Shown here: in pieces, positions 14,305-23,000 of the stretch
Position numbering within the stretch: the stretch's first letter is position 1
Layout of the letters: each line of letters begins with the position of its first letter
Source of the DNA: Euglena gracilis
Lineage: Eukaryota; Euglenida; Euglenophyceae; Euglenales
Length of the DNA stretch: 64,000 nt
Reading direction: 5' to 3'
NCBI GenBank assembly: GCA_039621445.1
Contig: CP154954.1
Span: 32,651,455 to 32,715,454, forward strand
The notes under the pieces: generated by a model
What the model saw: only the letters and a program-made list of their open reading frames with translations
What the model was told of the DNA's origin: nothing
Databases searched by the model: none
Made by a program: the position numbers and the translations under genes

Positions 14305-17300
14305 CAAAACACACACACACACACACACAGCACACAGCACACACAGCACACACAGCACACACAGCACACACAGCACACACAGCACGCAGACACACAACAC
14401 ACACCCACACCCCCACACACCGGGCCTGGCACTCCTCCAGCTCCTGCCGCTCCTGGGCCTGCAGGGCGGCCAGGAGCGCCTCCCCCTCCGCCACCGCCGC
14501 CGCCTGCGGCCCCGCCGTCACCCCCGCCAGGCTGCGCCGCTGCAGCTGCAGCTCCAGCTGGACGGCGGCGATGGCCGCCGCCAGGCCCGGCCCACCCTGG
14601 AAGGAGGGAGCGTCCAGGACGGGCGCCACGGTCACGGTCGAGGCCGGGGTATGTTGCGGACAATTTCTGCCGGCGAATTGGCAGCCTCCAACCGGGGCCG
14701 TTGGGTTTGCGGAGGTTTTAGACATGACACATAACCCCCAGCCTACCACTCTGCCATCCCGTGTGCCACTCTGACGTTACGAAGCAGCGCAAAGCGCACA
14801 CCCGCACGGGGTTCACCACCTGCCGCGCCAGGCCGGCGGTGCGCAGCGTCGCGAGGGTCTCCTCGATGTCCGCGGCGGCGGGGGACACGGCGGCGAGGAC
14901 GGTCGTGGCGGTGCCGCCGCCCAGGGAGGGGAGCAGCAGCTGCGTCACGAGGGAGTCCCGGAACGGGCCATGCCCTGCGGGGAGACAAGGGGGCCCGGCG
15001 ACGCTTGGGCGGCGAGGAGGGTGGCGGAAGGCCCAGGCCGGGAGGCGTGATGGGGAAGAGGACAGCCGGAGGCGAACACCCCAACAAAGCAGGGCAGTCC
15101 TGAAGCAAGGAAAGAAAACTTCCCGTCCCAGCACATTCAATGGAATAATCCACAGGAATAATTGGTCCAAAAAAGGCGGTATTTCGGCAAAAACAGGTCG
15201 AGTTTGGGGGGAAATTTATGTCTGGCATCCTTGGGCCATCCCCCATCTGCCCAAAACGTCAAAAATGCAGTTTTCACTTTTTACACATAATTTGGACCCC
15301 CGTTCATCATTTTGGACCCCGGATCGGCCGTTAGCCTACCCTTGGGCGGTCCTCAAAGGACGGTCCTTAACAAGGAAAAATGAAACCCTGTCCCTTGAGG
15401 ACCACCCTACAAAAATGACAGGCCCTTGAAACCTGGGGGGAGCCCAGAGTGATGAAACGGTGGCAAAAAAAGTTTTGGCAGAGCAGCAAAATTTCAAAAC
15501 GCCAGAATCAAAGTGAATACCCCCCCACCAAAAAAGGCAATCCATTCAGCATTAATTTGACATTTCGATACGAATGAGTCTTCAAAGTTTCGAAATTTGC
15601 ACCCAAAGCATTCCATGTGGAGGCACCACACCCTGACCACCAACGAGCCCGGCAATGACCCGTCCAAACACCGCCATCGACTTGTTCAGGAATGGGGCCT
15701 CCGTGGACCCAGACCCCTCCGTTCGACCTCTGACCTGCGGCGCATTCCAGCAATCCAGCACAGCACAGGGGCAACCAGGGAGGGCAACAGGGTAACGGGG
15801 CAGGTCAGGGTGCTCTGCATGTGCACCCTCGCAGAAATCCTCGAATTTCTACCCCTATTTAGGTTGGACGCACATATCCAGATCCAAACCCGAGGTGCCA
15901 AAGCATCGACCGTTTGACATTCCCCATTAAGCGTTGCGTTGGAAGGGTGGTGATTCTCAAACCCCTGCCATGTCTGAAAGCCAACTGCAAAACAGCAGGG
16001 GGAGGAATGAGACCCGCTCGCTGCCCGCCAGTTCCACAAGGTTCACGCGGCTGGTGTGGGTTCGCCGGATGTCTTTCCCACAGACAGAGCCCAAGAGCTC
16101 CTCCTGAGGTTGGCAGAAGGCATTCCTGAGATTTGTTAGTCACAGGTTTGCAGACTGAAATACAGAGAGCAAACTGTGGCATTGTTTCAAGCATCTCCGA
16201 CATTCCTTCTGTTCTCATCAACTGTTTCGGTCCTCCTGTTTAAACTGTTCAGAGGGCAGATCACATTGGTCTCCTGCATCCAAGGTTGTGATGCACACTT
16301 GCAGGTTCAACGTTTCCCCCAGCTCAAATGTGCACAGACATCCCTCCCACCACAGAGCACCGCATCCCACAGCACACTCTCTGCACATTCAGTTGCACGA
16401 TGAAGGTGGACCGAGCGGCCATCTCGGTCGCGGTGCGCTGCGCCTGTCCCCGCTCCAGGAAATGCAGCGCCTGCCGCCACGTCCTAAGCAGGCGACCCCA
16501 TGAAACGCGGAGCCGCTCTGAGCAATGTCCAAATAAAAGCGCACTCCCGGCCACCGAAGGCGGCGGTGCACTACACTGCACTGCACTACAAGGACAGCCC
16601 CGTTTTTATGGCGGTTCTGAAGGAAATCAACAAAAATCAACCAGGCGGGGTCCAACTAGAAGAATGGGCCTCTATTTTGGAGGGCTCAACAAGGAACAAG
16701 GAACACCCCCCCAACACCCAAGGCCACGAGAGGGGTCGGCGGGGGTGAGGACCTGACCACCCTCGGGGTCAGACCCTTCAACACCGGCCCGTGCTTCGGG
16801 TCGTTCACGAGGCGAAACGTCTTGACCTCGCTGGTGGGGGTCCGGCCCAGGCCTTTGCCAGCCTGGTCAGCCGGGCAGTCCAGCAGGTCCCGGGCCCTGG
16901 GGAGGAAGGCTTGTGGCTTGGAAGAAAGGGTCCACACATACCGCGATGGAAAATGCTTTTTGGTTCCTTTGTCTGTGCGAAAGCGAAATAAATGCAACAA
17001 GAACCTCAAAAAAAAAACACATAAAAACAACAGCAGCAGCAGCAGCAGCAGCAACAACAACCCGTAAAGCATAAACTTTGATATGATGAGTTCTGCACTT
17101 TTTGGAGTTTCCTATTTCCAGTTCTTGATTCCAAAAATCGTCAATTTATTTTGAAATGCGGAAATGTAGAAAAACTGACAAAATCAGGTGGAAAAGTGGG
17201 ATAAAACGTAATAAAATTACCTAAATGGAAGCCTACTCTTGCATACCTCGAACCCTTGATGGTTAGGAGCTCGCCCTTCCCTTCACGTATACCTCTCGTT

Positions 17301-19112
17301 GCAGATCTCCAAGTAGGCCATCGACACGGAGAAGGTCCCCCGCCTTCCCTCCACCGCAGAGGCAGCGGAGGGGGTGGTGGGGCAGGAGGAGGAGGCCCCG
17401 TCAGGCAGAGCCACCCGACGGCTTTGGGACGGCCCCGGCACGGCACAGGGGGCGGTGGGGGGGGGGGGGGACGAGCCGTTGGGTGGCCGAGATCGAGGCG
17501 AAGAGGTCCTTCAGCAGGCGGGGGACCAGGCCGGGGGCGTCGGGCGTGCCCATCATCGTGTACGTCTTCCCGGCGCCGCTGGGGCCTGGCAGGGGGAGGG
17601 GGGGTGGAACAGGGCAGGGAAGCGACGCAGACGCCATGGGTTGTTTGCTTCGACTCCGAGTCGCCGAGGAGGCTGCTTGCGCGGAGCCACAAACGAAGGG
17701 TAAGCCTGATCACCCCTGGGGGGGGGGGGCTGATCATAGGACTTGCTGGTAGCCCCCCCCCCATGTCCAACAACCGGTAACCTCTGTCCTCAAAAAAAAA
17801 AACAGCACAACAAAACCGGAGGGTACCCGGGAACTCCCCCTTCAAAACAGTCAAAATTTCGCTTCCAGCACTTTGCGCCTTGGTAACCTTAACTCAATTT
17901 TTGGTCCAAAAAAGTGTCCAAAGTGACATTTTTGGCCGATTTTGGGCAGCAAATTTTTTTCGGCCCAGTGATTTGTGGCGGGCTAAAATTTTTGGCCAAA
18001 CCTCCAAAAACGCGTCCTCCGACCGGGGGGGGGGGGTGGTCATGGGACATAGGGGGTCGTTGGATGTGGGGGGGGGGGATTCACCAAGCAAGGAAAGTTC
18101 CGGAATCCGGAACAAACTTTTTGATTGGTTGGAAGCTCCAGACCGTGGAGGGGCAAACGGCAGGGACTTCACCGGTGGGTATTGCACACCGTAGGCCAGC
18201 ACGCTGGCGCTGAAGCCGTCCAGGGCCAGGGCCAACGCCCGGGCCCCCACCTCGCGATACACGTCCGCCTGGTCGCCGCCCGGGCCCAGCACGCCGTCGA
18301 CCAGGAACCGCCGGGGCGGGGCTGGGCGGGCCGGGGGGCCGGCGCAGAGCACGACGTCGGAGAGGAAGGCCACGGGGGACGGGGAGGACGGGGGGCACGC
18401 CGCTGTCGGGCGGTGGGGGGGGGGGGTTAGCCCGGCGGGCCGGCGCAGTATGAAGTCGCGCGCCGCAATTCCGCCGGCGATCCATCGCGACGGTTTGAAC
18501 CCGACCGGAGCGACGTGTTCAACGCCTGGCTGATTCCAGGGCAGGACGCTCCAGCGGCAGGGCGACCCTATGAAGACGCAACCTGCCCTGGGGGGGGGGG
18601 GGTGTGCAATTGGTGGGGTTTGGTCGAGAGTTTGCCTTGGCCTGTTGTGCTGCCTGTGAATGCTGCACTGCAAGTCTGTAAAAAGAAAGGAGGACGAAAC
18701 CTGGTCTTTTCTCAGGTTCAGGCAACTTGGCACCTGCTCCGTGGCACTTTGGCCATTTGTCCCATGGGGGGGGGGAGGAAGGGGTAAAACCCCCAAACAC
18801 ACACACACACACACCGTCTTTGTGTTTGGGCAGGATTTCCAGACCCTCAGGGGGCTTTATATTTTGGGGGCTGAGGGTGCAAGGCAAACCACGCAACGCT
18901 TTCTTTTAAACCTGCCCCCCCCCACTTATAGCCCCCATCCCATAACACCCCCCAAAGTATAACCCCCCAACAAACCATTGCAGCAGCGTGGCCGAAGCGG
19001 TGTCTGCGTCCGGGGTGGCGGTGGGTCGGATGCGGACGACCACCCGGATGTGGTCTCGGAAGCCTCGGGCCCCGCAGGCAGGGGGGGCCCCTTGCCGGAC
19101 AGCAGCCTCCAT
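1589..19112 (-). CDS. kinesin-like motor protein gene (whole span)
   Basis: Multi-exon minus-strand gene for a microtubule motor. Start Met is at 19,112, about 20 residues before the N-terminal motor strand IRVVVRIRP. Eleven exons from 19,112 to 14,115 join with compatible phases through GT-AG introns, giving exactly 502 codons. In order they hold the first motor strand, the LDGFSASVLAYG helix, P-loop GPSGAGKT, YLEICNER, a poor switch I, LVELAGSER (switch II), LNKSMAVFGRVIAGL, and SLGGGTATTV...EETLATLR, followed by coiled coil. The tail, from 12.8 kb down, is rich in Pro, Ser, Thr and Arg. The chain from 8,858 to the stop at 1,589 is phase-compatible, but the 14.1-8.9 kb link is unresolved. 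The large introns carry repeats. The motor call is near certain; the subfamily is not assignable. Confidence 0.85.
1922..2313. repeat. word-and-homopolymer repeat (AAATAACTTTGCAG)
   Basis: Left end CCCCCCAAATAACGTTGCAG and right end TTTGCAGGGGGCACAGTTATTTGGGG form an inverted repeat. The word TAACTTTGC recurs four or more times next to G/C runs. It follows the terminal kinesin exon upstream in this orientation, so it lies in an intron. Confidence 0.45.
2595..2709 (-). CDS. probable kinesin tail exon
   Basis: CCCTCTGCAG acceptor, then VAGGASSPVGVMALADQPAA and LRPACASVAALPLTPPPL, donor GTGTGA. One leading base completes the codon from the previous exon; ends in phase 0. Confidence 0.55.
2864..2987 (-). 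CDS. probable kinesin tail exon, basic
   Basis: After CCCGTTGCAG, reads PGARDLAAKSPIQRKLSLPL, then AELVAERRPSNGSTTPRFHG. KSPIQRKLS and TTPR are further S/T-P sites. It ends in phase 2 at GTGCCC beside a C-run and joins the exon at 2,709. Confidence 0.6.
3737..3882. repeat. about 145-bp near-pure C tract
   Basis: Almost uninterrupted C, broken only by a few CACACC interruptions and single A bases. On the minus strand it is poly-G, a strong G-quadruplex former. The poly-Pro and poly-Gly frames here are artefacts. It caps the left end of a dispersed element and lies within a kinesin intron. Confidence 0.85.
3883..4303. mobile_element. AAATAAGAC-family element, copy 1
   Basis: The word AAATAAGACCCCCC is repeated at the left; hairpins GGCGCGAAGCGCC (3,964) and GGCGCGAAGCGCT (4,113) flank a core containing GGTGAAAATTTTCC and GATGAAATTTC. 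The right end repeats the word and then inverts it (GGGTCTTATTTTTTTGGGG), ending GGGGTTTA. Homologous cores occur at 20.6-22.1 kb and 45.3-45.6 kb. No coding capacity seen. Confidence 0.65.
4533..4676 (-). CDS. probable kinesin tail exon
   Basis: Reads MAHGSASFDLPGRSPDLRRA, then PGDGPGQSVRYVEDSWAVRS and TAVPRST. The acceptor AG at 4,677 is in phase with the previous exon. Two donors are possible: GTGAGG at 4,563 (strong) or GTCGAA at 4,532, and only the second keeps phase with the exon at 2,987. Confidence 0.52.
4759..4851. repeat. CA/AC microsatellite
   Basis: ACACAC runs with ACAACAC interru​ptions between the kinesin tail exons at 4.9 and 4.6 kb; intronic. It creates spurious His/Thr and Cys/Val open frames on the two strands. 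Confidence 0.9.
4909..5037 (-). CDS. probable kinesin tail exon, TPR/SPR motifs
   Basis: Acceptor CGTCCGCAG, then GGPEAVVAARPSARVLETPR, VALISPRPAEDCRTPRVLGS and AR, donor GTGCCT. TPRV occurs twice and SPRP once, like the exon at 6,919-7,104, which argues they belong to one protein. Confidence 0.6.
5430..5600 (-). CDS. probable kinesin tail exon
   Basis: Reads GPPAGDMPRAQSMPALASPR, then PAVLYRPEEGPAAAAQWAPR and PLSSRGQQPASGVAVP. Donor GTAAAG is a strong match and leaves the phase required by the exon at 5,037. Confidence 0.58.
6919..7104 (-). CDS. probable kinesin tail exon, TPR-rich
   Basis: Acceptor CCCCCACAG, then PTQTPRTATPRTLPGDGAAL, RTPRPDAAAASPRVLRTIQP and later TDASKYFHSKPTPA, donor GTGTTT. 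It contains TPRT, TPRT, TPRP and SPRV, possible proline-directed kinase or microtubule-affinity sites. Phase 1 end matches the next exon. Confidence 0.62.
7626..7963. repeat. word-and-homopolymer repeat (TAATAAGTGCGCAC)
   Basis: AACCTCCCCTAACAAG at the left mirrors CTTATTAGGGGGGGCGGTT at the right. Inside, GAATAAGTGCGCACCCCCC and AATGTGCGCACCCG recur next to GGGTCTGAAACTAC or GGGTCCGAAACTAC. Intronic to the kinesin tail. Confidence 0.5.
8730..8858 (-). CDS. probable kinesin tail exon
   Basis: TGTCTTCAG acceptor, then TEPAPSAWALDPRDSGRARF, PHRSASQPRVERGASAAQRA and TT(G), donor GTGCGT. Ends in phase 1, matching the two leading bases of the exon at 7,104. Confidence 0.6.
8960..9250. repeat. dispersed repeat with TCTGGCATC core, copy 1
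   Basis: A diverged dispersed repeat marked by a TCTGGCATC(C/G)TTGGA motif after a GCAAAA...GGGG stretch and followed by a fold-back built on GGCGGTCCTTGA. Related segments lie at 15,120-15,420, 26,560-26,800, 31,850-32,180 and 41,290-41,600. No ORF. Confidence 0.45.
9631..9805 (-). CDS. possible kinesin tail exon, Pro/Ala-rich
   Basis: After GGTCCGCAG the frame GASPRAAPDGGDAAAVSPPP, later GGTVTAAEIGHPHPRLQGAT, is open across GC-rich DNA. Composition fits the tail, but the donor and phase to the next exon are unclear. A GGC/CCG-rich Pro run follows it. Confidence 0.4.
10100..11362. other. no supported gene (kinesin intron)
   Basis: Mixed-composition DNA without recognisable protein domains, between the exon candidate at 9.8 kb and the large inverted repeat. 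Nothing coding is supported. Confidence 0.5.
11363..12332. mobile_element. large foldback element, arms about 370 bp
   Basis: 11,363-11,760 and 11,930-12,332 are inverted copies of each other. Matching landmarks include CCCACCAGTTTCAAAAG, ATGACGGGGATG, GGTGTACCGCCGATTG and TGGACGAAATTTGCAGGAG, with scattered mismatches and small indels. A spacer of roughly 170 bp separates the arms. It sits in the putative kinesin intron upstream of the tail exons. No transposase. Confidence 0.8.
12676..13384 (-). CDS. possible kinesin tail exons, boundaries unresolved
   Basis: Three protein-like open segments. The first, from 13,384 down, reads SQSDVVSPLSMQSLSVPSQI. The second, about 13,135-12,990, reads RKRLDAPGGDEGLGATDEAL then LDPRGDDTVEESEA and is acidic. 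The third, 12,774-12,676, reads ALAEAGTVPPSPSAAVEPQS then LVDQGAPLKSKT before TGA. The TGA overlaps a good donor (GTGAAG), so it may be an alternative end or be spliced past. I could not make phases agree with exon 11. Confidence 0.4.
14115..14184 (-). CDS. kinesin exon 11, coiled coil
   Basis: Reads RRQLEAERAALEQRQVQDTL then RPE between GTTACAG and donor GTGTGG. The leading base completes the Arg codon of the previous exon. Heptad-like pattern. Confidence 0.7.
14266..14400. repeat. CA and CAGCACA microsatellites
   Basis: (CA)n followed by CACAGCACA repeats, in the intron between kinesin exons 10 and 11, starting very close to the exon 10 donor. Confidence 0.9.
14421..14596 (-). CDS. kinesin exon 10, coiled coil
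   Basis: After a pyrimidine-rich CCTCCTTCCAG acceptor, codes GGPGLAAAIAAVQLELQLQR and later ALLAALQAQERQELEECQAR. Leu spacing and Glu/Gln/Arg content suggest a coiled-coil neck or stalk. It ends in phase 2 next to a TG/CA microsatellite in the following intron. Confidence 0.72.
14808..14974 (-). CDS. kinesin exon 9, motor C terminus
   Basis: Reads HGPFRDSLVTQLLLPSLGGG, then TATTVLAAVSPAAADIEETL and ATLRTAGLARQVVNP. These equal the kinesin PYRDSxLTxLLxxSLGGNxxTxMIxxISPAxxNxxETLxTLxxAxxAxxIxN, with GGN changed to GGG. The acceptor is CCCCGCAG. Confidence 0.93.
15120..15420. repeat. dispersed repeat with TCTGGCATC core, copy 2
   Basis: Contains ATGTCTGGCATCCTTGG and the later CGGTCCTCAAAGGACGGTCC fold-back, like copy 1 at 8,960-9,250. 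It lies in the kinesin intron between exons 8 and 9. Confidence 0.45.
15632..15734 (-). CDS. kinesin exon 8, LNKS block
   Basis: Encodes VRGRTEGSGSTEAPFLNKSM, then AVFGRVIAGLVGG. This matches the TGxxGxxxxExxxINxSLxALGxVIxAL segment that follows switch II. It ends in phase 1 at donor GTGTGG and joins the next exon at Gly. Confidence 0.87.
16014..16103 (-). CDS. kinesin exon 7, switch II
   Basis: Thirty codons after an AACCTCAG acceptor: EELLGSVCGKDIRRTHTSR then VNLVELAGSER. LVELAGSER is the switch II (LVDLAGSER) with Asp to Glu. The exon starts and ends in phase 0 and continues the FIVQLNVQR strand of the previous exon. No long Met-started frame exists here, so simple ORF finding misses it. 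Confidence 0.88.
16378..16483 (-). CDS. kinesin exon 6, degenerate switch I
   Basis: Encodes TWRQALHFLERGQAQRTATE then MAARSTFIVQLNVQR. The family pattern here is LLxxGxxxRxxxxTxMNxxSSRSHxIFTI. The helix and following strand are clear, but NxxSSRSH, the switch I loop that contacts the nucleotide, is reduced to MAARST, with about three residues missing and no Ser-Ser-Arg-Ser-His. Phases on both sides are satisfied. Confidence 0.8.
16753..16896 (-). CDS. kinesin exon 5, RDLL block
   Basis: Begins after CCTCCCCAG and reads ARDLLDCPADQAGKG, then TFRLVNDPKHGPVLKGLT. RDLLD directly continues the YLEICNER block. The LVNDPKHGPVLKGLT stretch matches the beta strands that precede the kinesin alpha-3 helix. 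It ends in phase 2. Confidence 0.85.
17293..17348 (-). CDS. kinesin exon 4, SxYLEIxNE block
   Basis: Encodes GRRGTFSVSMAYLEICNE and the first two bases of Arg. It corresponds to the conserved FxVxxSYLEIYNExIxDLL segment, with Tyr to Cys in EIYNE. The donor GTATAC splits the Arg codon, which the next exon completes. Confidence 0.85.
17473..17585 (-). CDS. kinesin exon 3, P-loop
   Basis: Reads (G)PSGAGKTYTMMGTPDAPG, then LVPRLLKDLFASI. This is the Walker A of a kinesin; GQTGAGKT is usual, and here PS replaces QT while the catalytic Gly-Lys-Thr is kept. The acceptor is CCTGCCAG and the exon leaves phase 0. Confidence 0.92.
18190..18529 (-). CDS. kinesin exon 2, helix before the P-loop
   Basis: Contains RRFLVDGVLGPGGDQADVY and LALDGFSASVLAYG, matching the kinesin FxFDxVFgpxxxQxxVY and LDGFNxxVxAYG blocks just before the nucleotide pocket. 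The donor GTGTGC lies inside the Gly codon that precedes the P-loop, so the join restores AYG-PSGAGKT. The 5' edge is uncertain: acceptor at 18,530 keeps phase, but the exon may begin nearer 18,390 if the C-run at 18,410-18,422 is intronic. Confidence 0.8.
18972..19112 (-). CDS. kinesin exon 1, motor N terminus
   Basis: ATG at 19,112-19,110 opens a frame MEAAVRQGAPPACGARG followed by HIRVVVRIRPTATPD, the first beta strand of a kinesin motor (family pattern IRVVVRxRP). This start gives the usual short leader before that strand. The donor is either GTTTGT at 18,975 or GTTGGG at 18,971. I prefer the second because it leaves phase 0, which the next exon needs. Confidence 0.85.
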
Positions 19113-20053
19113 GCGGGGTGTGGCCTGGGGCGGGAGGGACGAAGGTCCAGGTTGCAGTTCCGGCCTGACATTGGAGAAGGGCGGCTGTCCGATGGCCGGA
19201 TCTAACACGAAGGAAACGAGGGCTTCTGTTTTCCCGTATCCATGTTTTGGCGAAATAAGCACCACCACCCCCTGCCCCCGTCCTCCCCGTCTTTCCATGC
19301 TCAGACAAGGGGAGGGGGAGGTAAATCTCACTCATCAACAGTTGTCATCCTCCACATTGTTGTCTTCTTGGACATGCTTAACGGCACTAAAACGACTTAA
19401 GACGACGCTGAGATGTGCCATTCTCTCTGAAGGACCAGGGGCTAACAGCTCAGCTCACGGTCCACCGCTTCAATTACAGCTTAGCTCACGGTCCACCCTT
19501 TTCCAAACCATCGTCCTTCAATCCTGAACTGTTCATGGAAAGAGGATTGCGTTCCAACTCATTTACAAGGGAAAAAAGAACTTCTTTCACTTCACCCTCA
19601 CCCTGGTAGCAACCTCATCTCCCGGTCCATCGTTGCCGCGTTTCCAATTGCTCGACGTTGCCCATGAGTTTCACAAAAATGCACCTTTTCCCACAATGGT
19701 CGGCACAAATGCTTGAGCAATGGCGAAGAGCGATGGAAGTCTGAATGGGACAAATCAGTGGAATTCAAAAGAAACCCGTTTCAAAGCGGAAAAGTGTGGG
19801 TGAGATACATACCGAGGCAGCAGTTCAGCAGTTGATGGTGCAGCAGGAAAGGGAATCCAAGCACAAACAATTTCAGCATCTTGCAACAATCCAACCCCCC
19901 CCACAATGGCATTCTTATTTTTCTTATTCCGAAACAAGTCAAATACCAAATCATTTCTAGGAGACAGCCTTCATTGCCCAAAATCAACACTGCCACCAGC
20001 ATTGGTTGGTGGGACCTCTTCAGATTCAATGAAAAAAACAGTATAACAGGACC
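19113..20053. other. 5' flank of the kinesin gene, no supported gene
   Basis: No TATA box or other promoter motif can be supported. One plus-strand open frame at 19,745-19,960 (KKPVSKRKSVGEIHTEAAVQ...) is Lys/Gln-rich and could be coding, but lacks splice or domain support. Confidence 0.4.
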
Positions 20054-23000
20054 TCACCCCCTGTACCCATTGGTGAGGTCCATGCTTCGGAGATGTGGAA
20101 AGCCCAAATCCTCGGGAGGTAGGCAGCGAGCTCCTCTTCTACCAACAACACCAGCAAAGCGGCGTTGAGCGGAGCAGGGAGACCACGGCAGCAATGACAG
20201 GAGACACCGGGGAGGCAGCAAGACAGGGAATGATGGAAAGCATCCGGGGCATCCGCGACAGTGTGGGTTGGCAGGCGACTGGACGGTCAAAGCCGCCAGT
20301 GTGGCCGCCAGTGTGGGCAGTGTGGGCGCTGGGGTCAAGTGCCGCAGGCGTAGGCCTTCGGCACAGTGATCACGTCTCCGTCCAGCACGATGCCGAGCCG
20401 GAACGGGGGGTTTGCATCAGGAAGACAGTGGCGGCGTCTAATGAGGGGCCCTGGGGGGGGGGGGGGGGGCGATGGGTTTCTGTCGCTGGAATCACACCGC
20501 CAGCTGATCACGGACCTGCCACCCTCCAAATTGTGGATTTTTCATGTCTTTTTTGTTCCCCCCCCTCAAAGATAATACATCTCTGGGTTGAGCAAAAATC
20601 CAAAAATAAGCCCCCCCCCCCAAATTTAAGACCCCCCTGACTGACTGCACCTCCGGGGACGGTGAAACACTTCCCTGCAGTATTCCCCAAAAATATCCTA
20701 ATTTAAGGCCCAATGATGAAGTTTCTGATTTTTTGACATTTCTATAATGAAAAAACATATAAGGAATTTCAATTTGGCAGCATCACTCTGAACCCCCCGT
20801 GGGGGCGTTAAGAGTGATCAGAGGGGGGGAGGGGGTCGTATGGAGCGACCCGGGTACCCGGGTTCTAGGAAAGTCTGGGTTAATGGTTGGGACAGGGTTA
20901 GGGTTCTGATCCTGGAGGTTGTACATTTATTGAAAATTAGGCAGAAGTTAGGTTCCATTCCAGATGAATTTGAGGCCGAATTTACGGCGAATTTGGGCAT
21001 TTTTTTGTACCCCCCCCTCTGTCCAACGACCACTAATGCACTAATGTTCGTCTCCGACCGGGGGGGGGGGGTCGCTAAAACAGCCAATATTCGTCTCCAA
21101 CCAGGGGGGGGGGGTCGTTGGACAAGGGGGTGGGCCCAGGTTGGCGAAAATTGGCCACAGATTGGCATATATAGGTACATGGCAATGCTGGCTTTTTTGA
21201 ACTTTTTTGGGCCTTTTTTTGGCCACTTCGTTCATTTTGGGTTATTTTGGGGCACTTTTTTTTCAATTTTTGGCCATTATTGGTCTTTTTTTACCGTTTT
21301 TGGCCATTCTTGGGCAATTTCTTGTAACTTTCAACCATTTCGCATCCATTTTAGTTATTTTGGGTAATTTGTTGCCTTTCTTGGAGCTATTGACCTTTTT
21401 TTTTACACCATTTTTGGGCATTTTCAGCCATTTTATGGTGGCCATCCCAAGAAAGTACAAAAAAAGCTTCTCTAAAATAAGCAACTGCAACAAAAAAAAG
21501 CAAAATTGAATTACACAAATCCCTCAGCAATTATTGAACCAACACACAAAAAGATCGCATCTGACTGGGGGGTGGTCGTTGGACAAGCCCGGTTGTTGGA
21601 CAAGGGGGGCGGGAGGAACGTTAAAAGTGTTCTTGAAAATCTTTCTGAATCGGGACTAACTTCCGGCCGAACTTGGTCCCAAAAATTAGCCAATTTCCAC
21701 CAGGCCGATCCCAACCCCAACCCTGTTCTTAAAATTAAGGGCCCACCCTCCCCGAATTGCCCAAAGGTGCCGCGGAAACCGCGTGTTTCTGCGGCACCAC
21801 GGGACCGAAAATGCGAAAGGTCGGACCCGGGTCCTCCAAACAACCCCCCCTTGATCACTCTTAACAGCCCTCCGGGGGGGGGGGGGCGGTAGAGTGATGC
21901 TGCCTTCAATTTATACCAATTTAAGTGGCGCAAAGTATGGAAGGAAACGTTTTGGTTTATTTTGGTTTATTTGGGAAATCAAAAAAATGTTTTTGGGGGG
22001 CCCAGGTCGGTCAAGAAAAAAATCAAAACAGACGCCTCCCCCCAAAAAGACCCCCTGGAGATTACCACTAATGGACCCCAAATAAGACCTTGGTCTTTGG
22101 GGGGAGGGGCTATTTTGCAGTTTCCGCATAAATCGCACCCTGCCTCATGTGAAAGCCAACTGACCGTTTTCTCCTGCAGGGTTCCAAGGATTCATGCGGT
22201 GCAACTCTCTCTGTGGCCCCATGCAAAAGTTTGGCCCTGTCCATTTAATGGATGACAGCACCAAACAGCCCAGAAAACAAGTCTCTCCCGCCACAGAGAT
22301 TTTGACCCGCCCGCCTGACACTGGCCGCGGAGGGCGGTGAGGGCTGCGCGGCCGGACCCCCCCACCGGGTTGCTGGCGAGGTTCAGGGACAGGCTGGCCA
22401 GCTGCGGGGCACGCCGCAGGGCCACCAGGCTGGGGGACCGCGGCCGCCGGGGCCCCTCCCAACCCCGTTCCCAACCCCGTTCCGGCCCGTCCTGGTCCGG
22501 CTCTTTTACGACCTCGGGGGGAGGGGGAAGGGAGGGGGTTTCCCGACCCACCCAGCCTGGGGTGGGACCCTCCCCTCCCAAAGCCGGGCCATCTGAAATC
22601 TCCCCCAAAAGTTGCCAGGCACCAGTTCCTGAGGTTCCCTCCACCTCTTCTGGCGTTGGGAATGGTGGGCAGCACAGACGGAGGGGTGACAACAACCCAG
22701 AAGCGGCAAGTGTCCGGTGGGAAGGTTGCATGTGTGTGTCGAAAGCACCCCTTCTCACAGGCTTGGAGGAACCCTTTTCCAGCGTCATTTCCATAGCGTA
22801 ACCCCCCCCCCAGTAGAAGCACGGGTGCGCTTATAGCGGACCACCGCCTCCGGTGGTGGGGGGGGGGTGCGCTACGTGCACGATTTTTGTTGATTTCCAT
22901 TAGAAATCCCATCAAAATGGGGGGTGCGCTTGTTGCAGACCGCCGCCTTCAGCGGCGGGGGGTGCGCTTTGTTTGGACCCTGCACTTGTAGCGGCCCCGC

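Noticed and set aside
17029-17061. AGC repeat as a poly-Ser/Gln coding run
   Set aside because: It is in a kinesin intron just upstream of exon 5 in gene orientation and fits no exon frame.
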